Of a DNA stretch of 64,000 nucleotides, positions 46,356-55,811 are shown piece by piece. Made by a program: the position numbers and the translations under genes. The stretch is from a virus, in the IMG/VR virus record IMGVR_UViG_3300043436_002883, positions 1 to 64,000 of that record; one strand, written 5' to 3'. Within the stretch, counting starts at the first letter, position 1; each line of letters opens with the position of its first letter. Below the pieces are notes generated by a model. The model was not told the DNA's origin. It saw nothing but the letters and a program-made list of their open reading frames with translations, and made no database searches.

Positions 46356-47357
46356 ATGGATATATCTTATTATACTATTCAAGCAGGACTAAATCCTGCG
46401 GTTGGCTTTGGCTATGCGGGAAAAAATATTGTTAAATCATTAAATAATCTAGGACACTCTGTATCTTTTGCAAATCCTAAATCTACTATTCAATTAAATT
46501 TTACTCAGCCTCATCATTATAAGCTTCACAGAAATCAGTATCAAATTGGATATACTCCGTGGGAGTCAACATCTATGAGATCAGACTGGGTTGAAAGATT
46601 TAACGCTTGTGATGAAGTGTGGGCAACATCTGATTGGTGTGCACAAGTTTTTAAAGAAAACGGAATAACAAAACCAATATATGTTTATCCACACGGTATT
46701 GAAGATTTTTGGAAACCAAAGCGCAGGGTTGTTAAAGAAGGACAACCGTTAAAGTTTTTACACATTGGAGAACCATCTCCAAGAAAAGACGGGCAGCTAG
46801 CAGTAGACACTTTTATCAAGCTATATGGCAATAACCCAAACTATCATTTAACTATTAAAGCACACAATTTTAACACTGTTAGAGTTTATGATAAAGATAA
46901 TCAGTTTATGAGTCCAGAGATGGCATATAATAATATTACTTTAATAACAGATGAGATTAAAGAAGCAGATCTTGTTGCTTTGTATCACAGCCATCATGTT
47001 TTGTTGTATCCCACATGGGGAGAAGGTTTTGGGTTTATTCCGCTTCAAGGTTTAGCAACAGGCATGCCAGTTATATCAACATATGATTGGTCTCACTATG
47101 TGGACTATATGGGACCACTTAAATTAAAATCTAAACTTACAGATGAGACTTTGCCAAAAGCAGTTGGAGACGGACACATTGGAAAAATGTTTAAACCAGA
47201 TGCAAAACATTTAGAGCAACTAATGCGTGAAGTTTCTCTTGATTATAAAGCATACTCTGGTTATTATTTTGCTCAGTCAATTAAAATACATGAAGATTAT
47301 AATTGGGATCAGTTGACCAAGAAAGCATTTGATCATTTAGTAGAAAAATTTTCCTAG
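46356..47357 (+). CDS. GT4-like glycosyltransferase
   Basis: 333 aa. N-terminal GFGYAGKNIVKSL, middle GYTPWES, C-terminal FLHIGEPSPRKDGQ and YPTWGEGFGFIPLQGLATGMPVIST with the E-x-F-G-x-x-x-x-E-like nucleotide-sugar site (Gln replaces the last Glu). It transfers a sugar, perhaps to DNA, a virion protein or the wall. Hydroxyproline glycosylation would be a natural link to the oxygenases but is speculation. Confidence 0.85.
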   Translation: MDISYYTIQAGLNPAVGFGYAGKNIVKSLNNLGHSVSFANPKSTIQLNFTQPHHYKLHRNQYQIGYTPWESTSMRSDWVERFNACDEVWATSDWCAQVFKENGITKPIYVYPHGIEDFWKPKRRVVKEGQPLKFLHIGEPSPRKDGQLAVDTFIKLYGNNPNYHLTIKAHNFNTVRVYDKDNQFMSPEMAYNNITLITDEIKEADLVALYHSHHVLLYPTWGEGFGFIPLQGLATGMPVISTYDWSHYVDYMGPLKLKSKLTDETLPKAVGDGHIGKMFKPDAKHLEQLMREVSLDYKAYSGYYFAQSIKIHEDYNWDQLTKKAFDHLVEKFS

Positions 47358-47444
47358 CGCTTCCACTTTTAATTATTCTTTGGTAGAATAGGATCTTCAC
47401 ACTAAATCAAATTAACCGCTAGGCGGAGAAACAGGTAATTTTAA

Positions 47445-49379
47445 ATGTCTAAGACTATTGCAAACCCATACGAAAATTTTATTGCGTTATCACGTTACGC
47501 TAGATGGATTCCAGAAGAGAATAGACGTGAGACATGGGGAGAAACAGTAGATCGATATTTTTCTTTTATGTTAAATCATTTAAAAGAAAATCATAATTAT
47601 ATTCCAACTGAGAAGCTTGTAGCGGAATTAAAAGACGGTGTATTTAACAGAAATGTGATGCCGTCTATGCGCTCCGTGATGACATCAGGAGCAGCATTAG
47701 AAAGAGACAATGTGGCTGGATACAATTGTTCATTTGTTCCAGTAGATTCTCCACGTTCATTTGATGAAACAATGTATATTCTTATGTGCGGAACAGGTGT
47801 AGGATTTTCTGTTGAATACAAGTACGTTAATAAACTTCCTGCCGTCCCAGATTCGTTTGAAAAGTCAGATACAGTAATTGTTGTAGAAGATTCAAAACAG
47901 GGTTGGGCAAAAGCATATCGTGAGCTACTAGCATTGCTCTGGACTGGACACATTCCAGCAATTGACGTTTCTAAAGTACGTCCCGCAGGTGCACGTCTTA
48001 AGACAATGGGTGGACGCTCATCGGGACCACAACCACTTGTAAATCTTTTTGATTTTACTATTGCAAAGTTTAAAAATGCAGCAGGTCGTCAACTTAAGCC
48101 TATTGAGGCGCATGACATTATGTGTAAGATTGGAGAAGTTGTTGTCGTTGGCGGAGTACGTAGATCAGCAATGATTTCTCTTTCCAACATTAATGATATT
48201 GAGATGGCTGCAGCAAAGTCAGGCAACTGGTGGGAAAATAATACACAACGTGCACTTTCAAATAACTCTGTTGCTTATTCACGCAAGCCAGAGATGGAGC
48301 AGTTTATAGCAGAATGGAAAAACCTTTATGATTCAAAATCAGGAGAACGAGGTATATACAATGTGGCCGCAGCTCAAGCCCAAGCAGCCAAGTATGGAAG
48401 AAGAGATCCAGATATTCACTACGGAACTAACCCATGCTCAGAGATTATCTTACGTCCTTACCAGTTTTGTAATCTTTCAGAAGTCGTACTTCGTGAAAAA
48501 GATACAGTTGAAGATGTTGCAAACAAAGTTCGCCTTGCTACAATTTTGGGAACATGGCAATCAACGCTAACAGATTTTAAGTATTTACGTAAAATATGGA
48601 AAGATAATACAGAAGAAGAACGCCTGCTTGGTGTATCCTTAACTGGACAATTTGGACATAAGTTCTTTTCTGGAAAGCAGGGCTTGGATAAGTTGGAAAC
48701 AACTCTATCGGGTCTTCGTGAATATGCAAGAGAAACGAATAAAGAAGAGGCTGGGAAAATTGGGATTCCTGAGTCTGCAGCTATTACATGTGTAAAGCCT
48801 TCTGGCACAGTATCTCAATTGGTCGGGGTATCTTCAGGAATGCATCCTTGGCATTCACCATATTACATTCGTACAGTTCGTGGCTCAAAGGGAGATCCAA
48901 TTTCTACATTCTTAAAGGAAGTCGGAATTCCAGTAGAAGATGATGTTATGAAGCCAAATGATACATACGTATTTTCATTTCCAGTTAAGGCACCAGAGGG
49001 TGCAATTGTTAGAAATGATTTAACAGCATTAGACCACCTAAATACATGGTTAGTTTATCAACGTGCATGGTGTGAGCACAAGCCTTCAATTACAGTTTCT
49101 GTAAAAGAAGATGAGTGGATGGAGGTTGGGGCATGGGTATATAAGCATTTTGATGAGGTATCTGGAATTTCATTCCTGCCTCATTCAGATCACTCATACA
49201 AGCAGGCTCCCTACCAAGAAGTAGATAAAGCAGAATATGATGCACTTGTTGCAAAGATGCCTAAAGAAATTCGCTGGGAAGATTTATCTTTTTATGAGAC
49301 AGAAGATGGCACTTCTACTAATGCCACTCTTGCCTGCAGCTCAGATGGAAACTGTGAGCTTGTAGATATTTCCGCTTAA
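47445..49379 (+). CDS. nrdJ: Adenosylcobalamin-dependent (class II) ribonucleotide reductase
   Basis: 644 aa, a single-chain enzyme. Active-site Cys: C95 (GYNCSF), about C331 (NPCSE, radical Cys), about C342 (FCNL); C-terminal redox pair C631/C637. VRPAGARLKTMGGRSSGP, VVGGVRRSAMIS, KPSGTVSQLVGVSSGMHPWHSPYY and RTVRGSKGDP are typical of monomeric NrdJ/RTPR enzymes. It makes dNTPs with a B12-derived radical, not an iron subunit. The cofactor can come from the adenosyltransferase at 677-1174 and electrons from the thioredoxin at 21291. TAGAAT promoter near 47384. Confidence 0.95.
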   Translation: MSKTIANPYENFIALSRYARWIPEENRRETWGETVDRYFSFMLNHLKENHNYIPTEKLVAELKDGVFNRNVMPSMRSVMTSGAALERDNVAGYNCSFVPVDSPRSFDETMYILMCGTGVGFSVEYKYVNKLPAVPDSFEKSDTVIVVEDSKQGWAKAYRELLALLWTGHIPAIDVSKVRPAGARLKTMGGRSSGPQPLVNLFDFTIAKFKNAAGRQLKPIEAHDIMCKIGEVVVVGGVRRSAMISLSNINDIEMAAAKSGNWWENNTQRALSNNSVAYSRKPEMEQFIAEWKNLYDSKSGERGIYNVAAAQAQAAKYGRRDPDIHYGTNPCSEIILRPYQFCNLSEVVLREKDTVEDVANKVRLATILGTWQSTLTDFKYLRKIWKDNTEEERLLGVSLTGQFGHKFFSGKQGLDKLETTLSGLREYARETNKEEAGKIGIPESAAITCVKPSGTVSQLVGVSSGMHPWHSPYYIRTVRGSKGDPISTFLKEVGIPVEDDVMKPNDTYVFSFPVKAPEGAIVRNDLTALDHLNTWLVYQRAWCEHKPSITVSVKEDEWMEVGAWVYKHFDEVSGISFLPHSDHSYKQAPYQEVDKAEYDALVAKMPKEIRWEDLSFYETEDGTSTNATLACSSDGNCELVDISA

Positions 49380-49447
49380 TGGTAGAATATGAGTATTGGG
49401 TATTAACCCAAAATTCTGGGCACCCCGCCCAAAATGGAGATGATAAA

Positions 49448-49690
49448 ATGGCTATCAAAAAATTTGATAAGGCTGACTTGAACAAAGATGGGAAAGTAAC
49501 AATGCAAGAACAAATTTTAGCAGCAATTGGAACATACGGAAGAGCATTTTTGGCAGCAGCCACAGCTCTATACATGACTGGAAATACAAATCCAAAGGAT
49601 TTGATTGCAGCTGGCGTAGCAGCAATTGCTCCAGTAATTCTAAAGGCATTAAGCCCAAGCAACAAAGAATTTGGATTTACAAGCAAGTAA
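49448..49690 (+). CDS. Holin-like protein with EF-hand-like motif
   Basis: 80 aa from ATG 49448 with GGAGATGATAAA upstream. DKADLNKDGKVTMQEQI is an EF-hand-like loop. Then two hydrophobic segments: GRAFLAAATALYMTG and NPKDLIAAGVAAIAPVIL, a pattern I recall in actinophage holins (AAxALYxTGxxxPKDLxxAG). It is far from the endolysin. Confidence 0.75.
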   Translation: MAIKKFDKADLNKDGKVTMQEQILAAIGTYGRAFLAAATALYMTGNTNPKDLIAAGVAAIAPVILKALSPSNKEFGFTSK

Positions 49691-49713
49691 TTTAATTATT
49701 ACTGTTAGGATAG

Positions 49714-49743
49714 CTCCTGTGCTAAAATAAGCATAGGAGTTTT
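49714..49743 (+). terminator. Rho-independent terminator
   Basis: CTCCTGTGCT (49714-49723) pairs with AGCATAGGAG (49730-49739, one G-U) and is followed by TTTT. It separates the holin-like gene from the tail block; TAAAAT within it could also be a -10 box for that block. Confidence 0.75.
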
Positions 49744-49764
49744 CCTATTTAGGAGTACTATAAA

Positions 49765-50112
49765 ATGGCAGGGCAAAAGAATTTCGAAGTGGATCAAAAT
49801 GCCACATTTTCATTTATTGTTGAATACAAAGACGATAATGGGCTACCTATTGACCTAACAGGCTCAACAGCAAAAATGCAGGTAAGAGATACAAAAGGTG
49901 GAACTAAATTAGCTTTTAGTTTAACTTCACCATCAGGCGGAATCACAATAACCCCACTACTTGGCAAGTTAACTATTAAAATGACTCCAACACAAACCAA
50001 TAAACTATTCTATCCAAAATCATCATATGACATTATGCTGACAGATTCAAACGCAAATAAAATTAAATTGCTAGAGGGCTTTATGACACTTAGCAGATCG
50101 GTGACAATATAA
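49765..50112 (+). CDS. Baseplate/tail protein (BppU-like N-terminal fold)
   Basis: 115 aa. FSFIVEYKDDNGLPIDLTGSTAKMQVRDTKGGTKLAFSL is the pattern of small beta-sandwich phage baseplate proteins. TTTAGGAG site. First of a colinear structural block. Confidence 0.72.
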   Translation: MAGQKNFEVDQNATFSFIVEYKDDNGLPIDLTGSTAKMQVRDTKGGTKLAFSLTSPSGGITITPLLGKLTIKMTPTQTNKLFYPKSSYDIMLTDSNANKIKLLEGFMTLSRSVTI

Positions 50113-50549
50113 TGGTAGAGACAATTGTTGTAACAGTTCCAAGCAACGAAGTTGTAGTTTCTACTCCTGGCCCCCAAGGCCCAAGAGGAAAAAGCATACT
50201 TAATGGAGTAGGTGCTCCTGCAGAAAATTTTGGTCTTGAAGGAGATTTTTACTATGATAAAAATACAACAAGATTCTATGGGCCAAAGCCAACAGATCTA
50301 ACTTGGGCAGGAGCAACAAATTACCTTTTAAACATGACTTTAGAGTACTCTTGGGAACTTACACAAGTTACTGGACCAGTATCTGGAGTATATTCTGTAG
50401 AAATTAATCATAATTTAGGCATGAAGCCAAACGTTACAATTAAATCAAGCGCAGGCGACGTTTTAGAAACAGGAATAGATTATAATAGTAGTAACAAAAT
50501 AACACTGACAATGGCTCAACCATTCTCAGGGACAGCGTACCTGTCTTAA
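50112..50549 (+). CDS. Tail fibre protein with collagen-like start
   Basis: 145 aa, overlapping the previous stop. TPGPQGPRGKS near residue 17 is a short collagen-like element. C-terminal NHNLGMKPNVTIKSS...GTAYLS resembles the C-terminus of the 473-aa fibre that follows. Confidence 0.72.
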   Translation: MVETIVVTVPSNEVVVSTPGPQGPRGKSILNGVGAPAENFGLEGDFYYDKNTTRFYGPKPTDLTWAGATNYLLNMTLEYSWELTQVTGPVSGVYSVEINHNLGMKPNVTIKSSAGDVLETGIDYNSSNKITLTMAQPFSGTAYLS

Positions 50550-50561
50550 GGGAGTTAGCAA

Positions 50562-51983
50562 ATGGCAAGAAAATTTTTAGTTAGCGTTGATCTCAATAAG
50601 AATGAGCTTCTCAATGCCAGAATCCAAAACCTCGGAGCTGCACCATCTAGCCCAGTAACTGGACAAATTTACTATGACAGCGGCAACAATGTCATGTACT
50701 ACTACAATGGATTACCTTCACCAAATGGTCCATGGATGCCAATGTCTGGCTCTACAGAAGTTATCCAAGATGTTATTGGGTCTTCAGTATTAGGTGGAAA
50801 TGTTTTAACAGCGACATACGATGACACCGCTGGAACAACAACAATTGATTTAGACAATACAGCAGTAACAGCTGGATCTTATGGTTCAACAACAGCAATT
50901 CCAACATTTACAGTAGACGCACAAGGTCGTTTAACTGCTGCAAGTACAGTAAGCGTAGCAACAGCTCTTTCAATTGCTGCAGAATCTGGAACAGCAGACA
51001 CAGTAGACCTTCTAACAGATACACTAACCTTTGCCGCAGGCGAAGGAATTAATACAGATGTTACAAACAACACAATTACAATTTCTGGAGAAGATGCCTC
51101 TACAAGCAATAAGGGTATTGCGTCATTTAATTCAGATGATTTTAATACAACAGATGGACATGTAGAGCTAGAGGATACAGTTGTTAAAACAGTTACAACA
51201 GACTCTGGAGCTCTTACTCCATCATCACACGGCCTCTCTATTCTTGGCGGAGAAGGAATTGATGTAACGCATTCTGGAACATCAATTACAGTGGCTGGAG
51301 AAGATGCAAGTACAACTAATAAGGGTGTGGCTTCATTCTCAACAGATGACTTTACAGTAACATCTGGTGCAGTAACAATCAAGAATGTGAATCTTGCTAC
51401 ACAGACAACTGGAAATTATATTGCAACAATTGCTGGAACAGAAAATGAAGTTACAGTTTCAGGATCTGGAACAGAAAATTCAGCAGTAACAATTGGACTT
51501 CCAGACGATGTATCAATTACTAACAACTTAACAGTTGGCGGAAACCTAACAGTTAATGGTACAGTAACTGCGGTAAATACAGAAACAACAACATTAAATG
51601 ATAATATTATTGTTTTAAATAACAATGAAACAGGTACTCCGTCCCAAAACGCAGGACTTGAAGTAGAACGTGGAACATCTGCTAATGTTTCAATAGTATG
51701 GAATGAATCTTCAGATCAATGGACACTTACAAATGATGGTACAAACTATCATGAAGTAGTACGTAAGTGGAAATCTAATATTACTACAACCACTGAAGCC
51801 CCTTACACATTTGCGGCAGAGCATAATCTTGGAACACGTGATGTAACGGTTGCAGTTTATTCAAACTCTACTCCATATTCCGAGGTTGAGGTAGATGTTG
51901 ATCATACATCAGATACTACAGTTACACTAACATTTGCAATCGCACCAACAGCTGGAGCATATAGAGTAGTAATTACAGGATAA
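50562..51983 (+). CDS. Tail fibre protein
   Basis: 473 aa. It contains two internal repeats ([18 protein letters not shown] and [18 protein letters not shown]), the [27 protein letters not shown] adaptor near the start and [19 protein letters not shown] before the tip. Thr/Ser-rich trimeric beta-helix-type fibre. Confidence 0.82.
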   Translation: MARKFLVSVDLNKNELLNARIQNLGAAPSSPVTGQIYYDSGNNVMYYYNGLPSPNGPWMPMSGSTEVIQDVIGSSVLGGNVLTATYDDTAGTTTIDLDNTAVTAGSYGSTTAIPTFTVDAQGRLTAASTVSVATALSIAAESGTADTVDLLTDTLTFAAGEGINTDVTNNTITISGEDASTSNKGIASFNSDDFNTTDGHVELEDTVVKTVTTDSGALTPSSHGLSILGGEGIDVTHSGTSITVAGEDASTTNKGVASFSTDDFTVTSGAVTIKNVNLATQTTGNYIATIAGTENEVTVSGSGTENSAVTIGLPDDVSITNNLTVGGNLTVNGTVTAVNTETTTLNDNIIVLNNNETGTPSQNAGLEVERGTSANVSIVWNESSDQWTLTNDGTNYHEVVRKWKSNITTTTEAPYTFAAEHNLGTRDVTVAVYSNSTPYSEVEVDVDHTSDTTVTLTFAIAPTAGAYRVVITG

Positions 51984-51986
51984 AGT

Positions 51987-52403
51987 ATGACAAAAAAATT
52001 CTTAACGCCTATAGCACCACCAGCGCTTACTGAAGATCCATCTGTAGGAATAACTGGAGCTATTTACTATAATAGTTTAACTGGAAAGTTAAAGATTTAT
52101 TCTGGTACGGCTTGGGAAAATGTTTCTACAGGAGTTTCAGTATTATCGGGACCACCATCTAATCCAGATTTAGGGCAACTTTATTTTGATACATCAGAAA
52201 GTACATTTAAAGGCTACAATGGACAAGTTTGGTATGACGTTGCGGGACCAAAAGAAATTTTGGAGCATACACACAACGCATCAAGTGGTATAGTAGAAGA
52301 AGTAAATTATGGAGAGTATGTTGATGACTCTAGAATTTTTGCAAGTTCAGGCAGTGCTAGTTCAAATTTTATAGGTGATTATATTGACGGAGGTGGTGCA
52401 TAA
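51987..52403 (+). CDS. Tail fibre/adaptor protein
   Basis: 138 aa. ITGAIYYNSLTGKLKIYSGTAWENV and LGQLYFDTSESTFKGYNGQVWYDV are two copies of the short YxN/D-GTW adaptor repeat found at fibre joints, also present in the previous gene. Confidence 0.72.
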   Translation: MTKKFLTPIAPPALTEDPSVGITGAIYYNSLTGKLKIYSGTAWENVSTGVSVLSGPPSNPDLGQLYFDTSESTFKGYNGQVWYDVAGPKEILEHTHNASSGIVEEVNYGEYVDDSRIFASSGSASSNFIGDYIDGGGA

Positions 52404-55400
52404 TGGCAATTAGAATTCAATTACGCAGAGACACAGCAGCAAATTGGACTTCAGCAAATCCTGTTTTAAGAGCAGGAGAATTTGGTGTTGAAACAGATAC
52501 ACTTAAGGTAAAGGTAGGTAATGGCACCAGTACATGGACACAAATATCTAGCTACCTAAATATTACACCCGCACAACTAGCAACAACAGTTACAGCAGTA
52601 AATGCTTATACAGATGCAGCAGTAGCATCTTTAGGAAATACTGCATCAACCACTTATGTTCCTCTTTCAGATGTTGGAAATATAGATGGCGTTGCCTCAC
52701 TTGATGCCACTGGTAAAATCCCAGATTCACAAATTCCAGCAGGAATAACTAGAGACACAGAGCTATCTTCTGCTATTTCAACAGCAATTAATAATCTTAT
52801 TGATGGTGCGCCAGGCGCATTAGACACACTTAACGAGCTTGCAGCAGCAATTAATGACGATGCATCATATGCATCAACTATAACAACAGCCCTTGGTTTA
52901 AAAGCACCACTGGCCTCACCAGCACTTACTGGAACACCTACTGCACCAACAGCAGCGGCAGACACAAGTACAACTCAAATTGCAACCACAGCTTTTGCTA
53001 AATCCGAAGCAGATGCAGCACAAGCAGCCGCAATCTCTGAAGCAGCAACAGATGCTACAACAAAAGCAAACGCAGCAAAGTCTGGCGCAGAAGCAACAGC
53101 AGCATCTGCACTTTCTTTGCACGAATCAGATACAACAAATATACATGGTATTGCAGATACAGCAGAACTGGCAACCAAAGCATTTGCAGCAGAGCTGCTT
53201 ACAAATGCTACAAAGTCTAATATATCAATTACAGGAGATAAAAACGGACTTACTATTAATGCTGAAAATGGAGTGGCGGACTCTACAACAGACGCCTTAG
53301 CTGAAGGTGGTACAAATAAATACTTTACAGATGATAGAGCACAGGATGCTGTAGCAACCGCTTTAGCAGCTGGTACACATACAAATATTTCAGTATCTTA
53401 TGATGATGTAGCAAATTCAATTTCTTTAACTGGAGCGGTAACATATACAGATGAAAATGCTCAAGATGCAATAGGAAATGCAGTTGGAACAGGCCTTTCT
53501 TATAACGATACAACTGGAGCAATTTCTGTAGACCCTTCAGAATTTGCACTAAATACAGTCGGTGCACCAACTGGCAACGTATCTCTTGCTACCTATAAAA
53601 TCACAAGCCTTGGAACACCAACTGATTCAACAGATGCTGCTACAAAGGCTTACGTTGACTCAGTAACAGAAGGTCTTCATATTCACGAGTCCGTAATTGC
53701 AGCAACAACTACAAATGTTAATCTCGCAAATGCTCTTGAAAACGGTGACACTCTTGACGGAGTAACCCTTGCAACTGGCAACCGAATTCTTGTTAAAAAT
53801 CAGACAACTACATCTGAAAACGGTATTTACGTAGTTCAGGCTTCAGGACAACCAGTACGTGCAGCCGATTTTGATACAGCAGCAGAAGTTGATTCTGGTG
53901 ATTTTGTATTCGTATATTCAGGAACAGCAAATGCTAGCACTGGATGGGTACAAACAAATAAACCAGCAACAATTGGAACGGACCCAATAGTATTTACACA
54001 GTTCTCAGGTGCTGGTACATATCTTGCGGGTAATGGATTAAGCCTTAATGGAAATACATTTAGTATTAATACAGGAACAACTGTAGATTTAAATACAGCT
54101 CAAACTCTTTCAAACAAAACACTGACATCTCCAGTTATAAATGGTGCAACAATTGGTGGAAGCTTAATTCCATCAGCAAATGCCTCATATGACCTTGGAT
54201 CTGCAGCTAACAAGTTTAAAGATCTATATTTGTCTGGAACAACACTTTACCTAGATACAGCATCTATGCAGTTGGATTCTGGAAATATTCAATTTAGTCA
54301 TAGCGGAAATACAACAACAATTCCAGTTGCAAATGGTGCACATACAGTAACAACTCGTGCTGGTATTGAAACTTTAACAAATAAAACTTTAACTGCTCCA
54401 GTTATTAATAATCCAACTGGAATCACAAAATCTGATGTAGGTCTTGCAAATGTTGATAATACTTCAGATGCAAATAAGCCAGTTTCAACTGCTACACAAA
54501 CAGCACTTGACCTTAAGGCACCACTTGCGTCACCAGCACTTAGTGGTGTACCAACTGCCCCAACAGCAGCAGCCAACACAAATACAACTCAAATTGCAAC
54601 AACTGCTTACGTGCAAACAGAGATTGCTGACTTGATTGCAGCTGCTCCTGGAGCACTAGATACTCTTGATGAGTTGGCAGCAGCTCTTGGTGATGACGCA
54701 AACTATGCAGCTACAATAACAACAGCACTTGGTACCAAGGCTCCAATAGCATCACCTACATTTACAGGGACAGTAGTACTTCCAAATAATACAATTACCA
54801 ACGCAATGTTAGCTGGATCAATTGAAAACAACAAGCTTGTAAATTCCTCTATTACAATTAATGGGAACGCAGTATCTTTGGGTGGAACGGTTACGCTGGC
54901 CACTTCTGCAGCAACTGAAAATACTCTTGGAACTGTATACGGAAAGGTAACAACATCTGGTGTTGACAACACATCACTAGGAAGCCTAACTTTACAGAAT
55001 ATAGAAACTGGAACTGAAAATACAGCACTCGGAAATGAATCTTTAAGATCATTAACAGAAGGAAGCAGAAACGCAGTGCTAGGATTCCAGGCTGGTACTT
55101 TAATAACAAGTGGAATAGGAAACGTCCTATTAGGAACTAGCGCAGGAAGCAATTTGGTCGGCGGAAGTAATAACATTATTATCGGTGATGTTGTACAGTC
55201 CACTACAAGTAATACCAGCAACGAAATTATTATTGGAAATAATGCAAGCAACGCATTTAAAATTCCAGGAATAGGTCTTTCAGCATCAGTAGCTAACTAT
55301 ATTATAACAGCAACAGATACACAAAATTTAACCAATAAAACAATAACAGCACCAACAATTAGCAACCCTAACTTTACTGGGCCAATATCTGTTGCAGACC

Positions 55401-55807
55401 CAGTATCTGCAAGTCACGCAGTAAATAAAGCTTACCTTGAAGCAGAAATTGCCGATTCGGTAGGAAGCGATATATATCCTTTAGACTCATTGTCTCAATT
55501 GTTTGATGGATATACTTCAAGATTTAAGCTAAAATTTGATGGAGTAGATTTTATTCCATCAAACCCATATAAGCTTTTTATAACAATTAATGGTATAATT
55601 CAAATATTGGGAAACCAAGATCAGCACTGGCTCAGCGCATTGCCGTCCGAGGGGTACTTTTTAGATAATGATGGATATATTCAGTTCGGGGAACCAATTC
55701 CAGCTGGGTCATCATTTGAGGCAAAGTATATCTCAGGACCAAATACGCAAACAGTTAAAAAATCTAGATATCCGTTCAGAGCAACAGATATATTATTAGG
55801 AGATTAA
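52403..55807 (+). CDS. Large tail fibre protein
   Basis: 1134 aa. N-terminal RIQLRRDTAANWTSANPVLRAGEFGVETDTLKVKVGNG is the typical receptor-binding fibre adaptor. At least two long repeats include GAPGALDTLNELAAAINDD...APLASPALTGTPTAPTAA and TTQIATTAF. A later part NVLLGTSAGSNLVGGSNNIIIGD looks like an intramolecular beta-helix. C-terminal about 120 residues form a distinct tip domain. Probable host-range determinant. Confidence 0.9.
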   Translation: MAIRIQLRRDTAANWTSANPVLRAGEFGVETDTLKVKVGNGTSTWTQISSYLNITPAQLATTVTAVNAYTDAAVASLGNTASTTYVPLSDVGNIDGVASLDATGKIPDSQIPAGITRDTELSSAISTAINNLIDGAPGALDTLNELAAAINDDASYASTITTALGLKAPLASPALTGTPTAPTAAADTSTTQIATTAFAKSEADAAQAAAISEAATDATTKANAAKSGAEATAASALSLHESDTTNIHGIADTAELATKAFAAELLTNATKSNISITGDKNGLTINAENGVADSTTDALAEGGTNKYFTDDRAQDAVATALAAGTHTNISVSYDDVANSISLTGAVTYTDENAQDAIGNAVGTGLSYNDTTGAISVDPSEFALNTVGAPTGNVSLATYKITSLGTPTDSTDAATKAYVDSVTEGLHIHESVIAATTTNVNLANALENGDTLDGVTLATGNRILVKNQTTTSENGIYVVQASGQPVRAADFDTAAEVDSGDFVFVYSGTANASTGWVQTNKPATIGTDPIVFTQFSGAGTYLAGNGLSLNGNTFSINTGTTVDLNTAQTLSNKTLTSPVINGATIGGSLIPSANASYDLGSAANKFKDLYLSGTTLYLDTASMQLDSGNIQFSHSGNTTTIPVANGAHTVTTRAGIETLTNKTLTAPVINNPTGITKSDVGLANVDNTSDANKPVSTATQTALDLKAPLASPALSGVPTAPTAAANTNTTQIATTAYVQTEIADLIAAAPGALDTLDELAAALGDDANYAATITTALGTKAPIASPTFTGTVVLPNNTITNAMLAGSIENNKLVNSSITINGNAVSLGGTVTLATSAATENTLGTVYGKVTTSGVDNTSLGSLTLQNIETGTENTALGNESLRSLTEGSRNAVLGFQAGTLITSGIGNVLLGTSAGSNLVGGSNNIIIGDVVQSTTSNTSNEIIIGNNASNAFKIPGIGLSASVANYIITATDTQNLTNKTITAPTISNPNFTGPISVADPVSASHAVNKAYLEAEIADSVGSDIYPLDSLSQLFDGYTSRFKLKFDGVDFIPSNPYKLFITINGIIQILGNQDQHWLSALPSEGYFLDNDGYIQFGEPIPAGSSFEAKYISGPNTQTVKKSRYPFRATDILLGD

Positions 55808-55811
55808 GAAA

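Noticed and set aside
47445-49379. Class I ribonucleotide reductase alpha subunit
   Set aside because: No beta subunit gene is present, and the Cys layout, single chain of 644 aa and companion adenosyltransferase fit class II.
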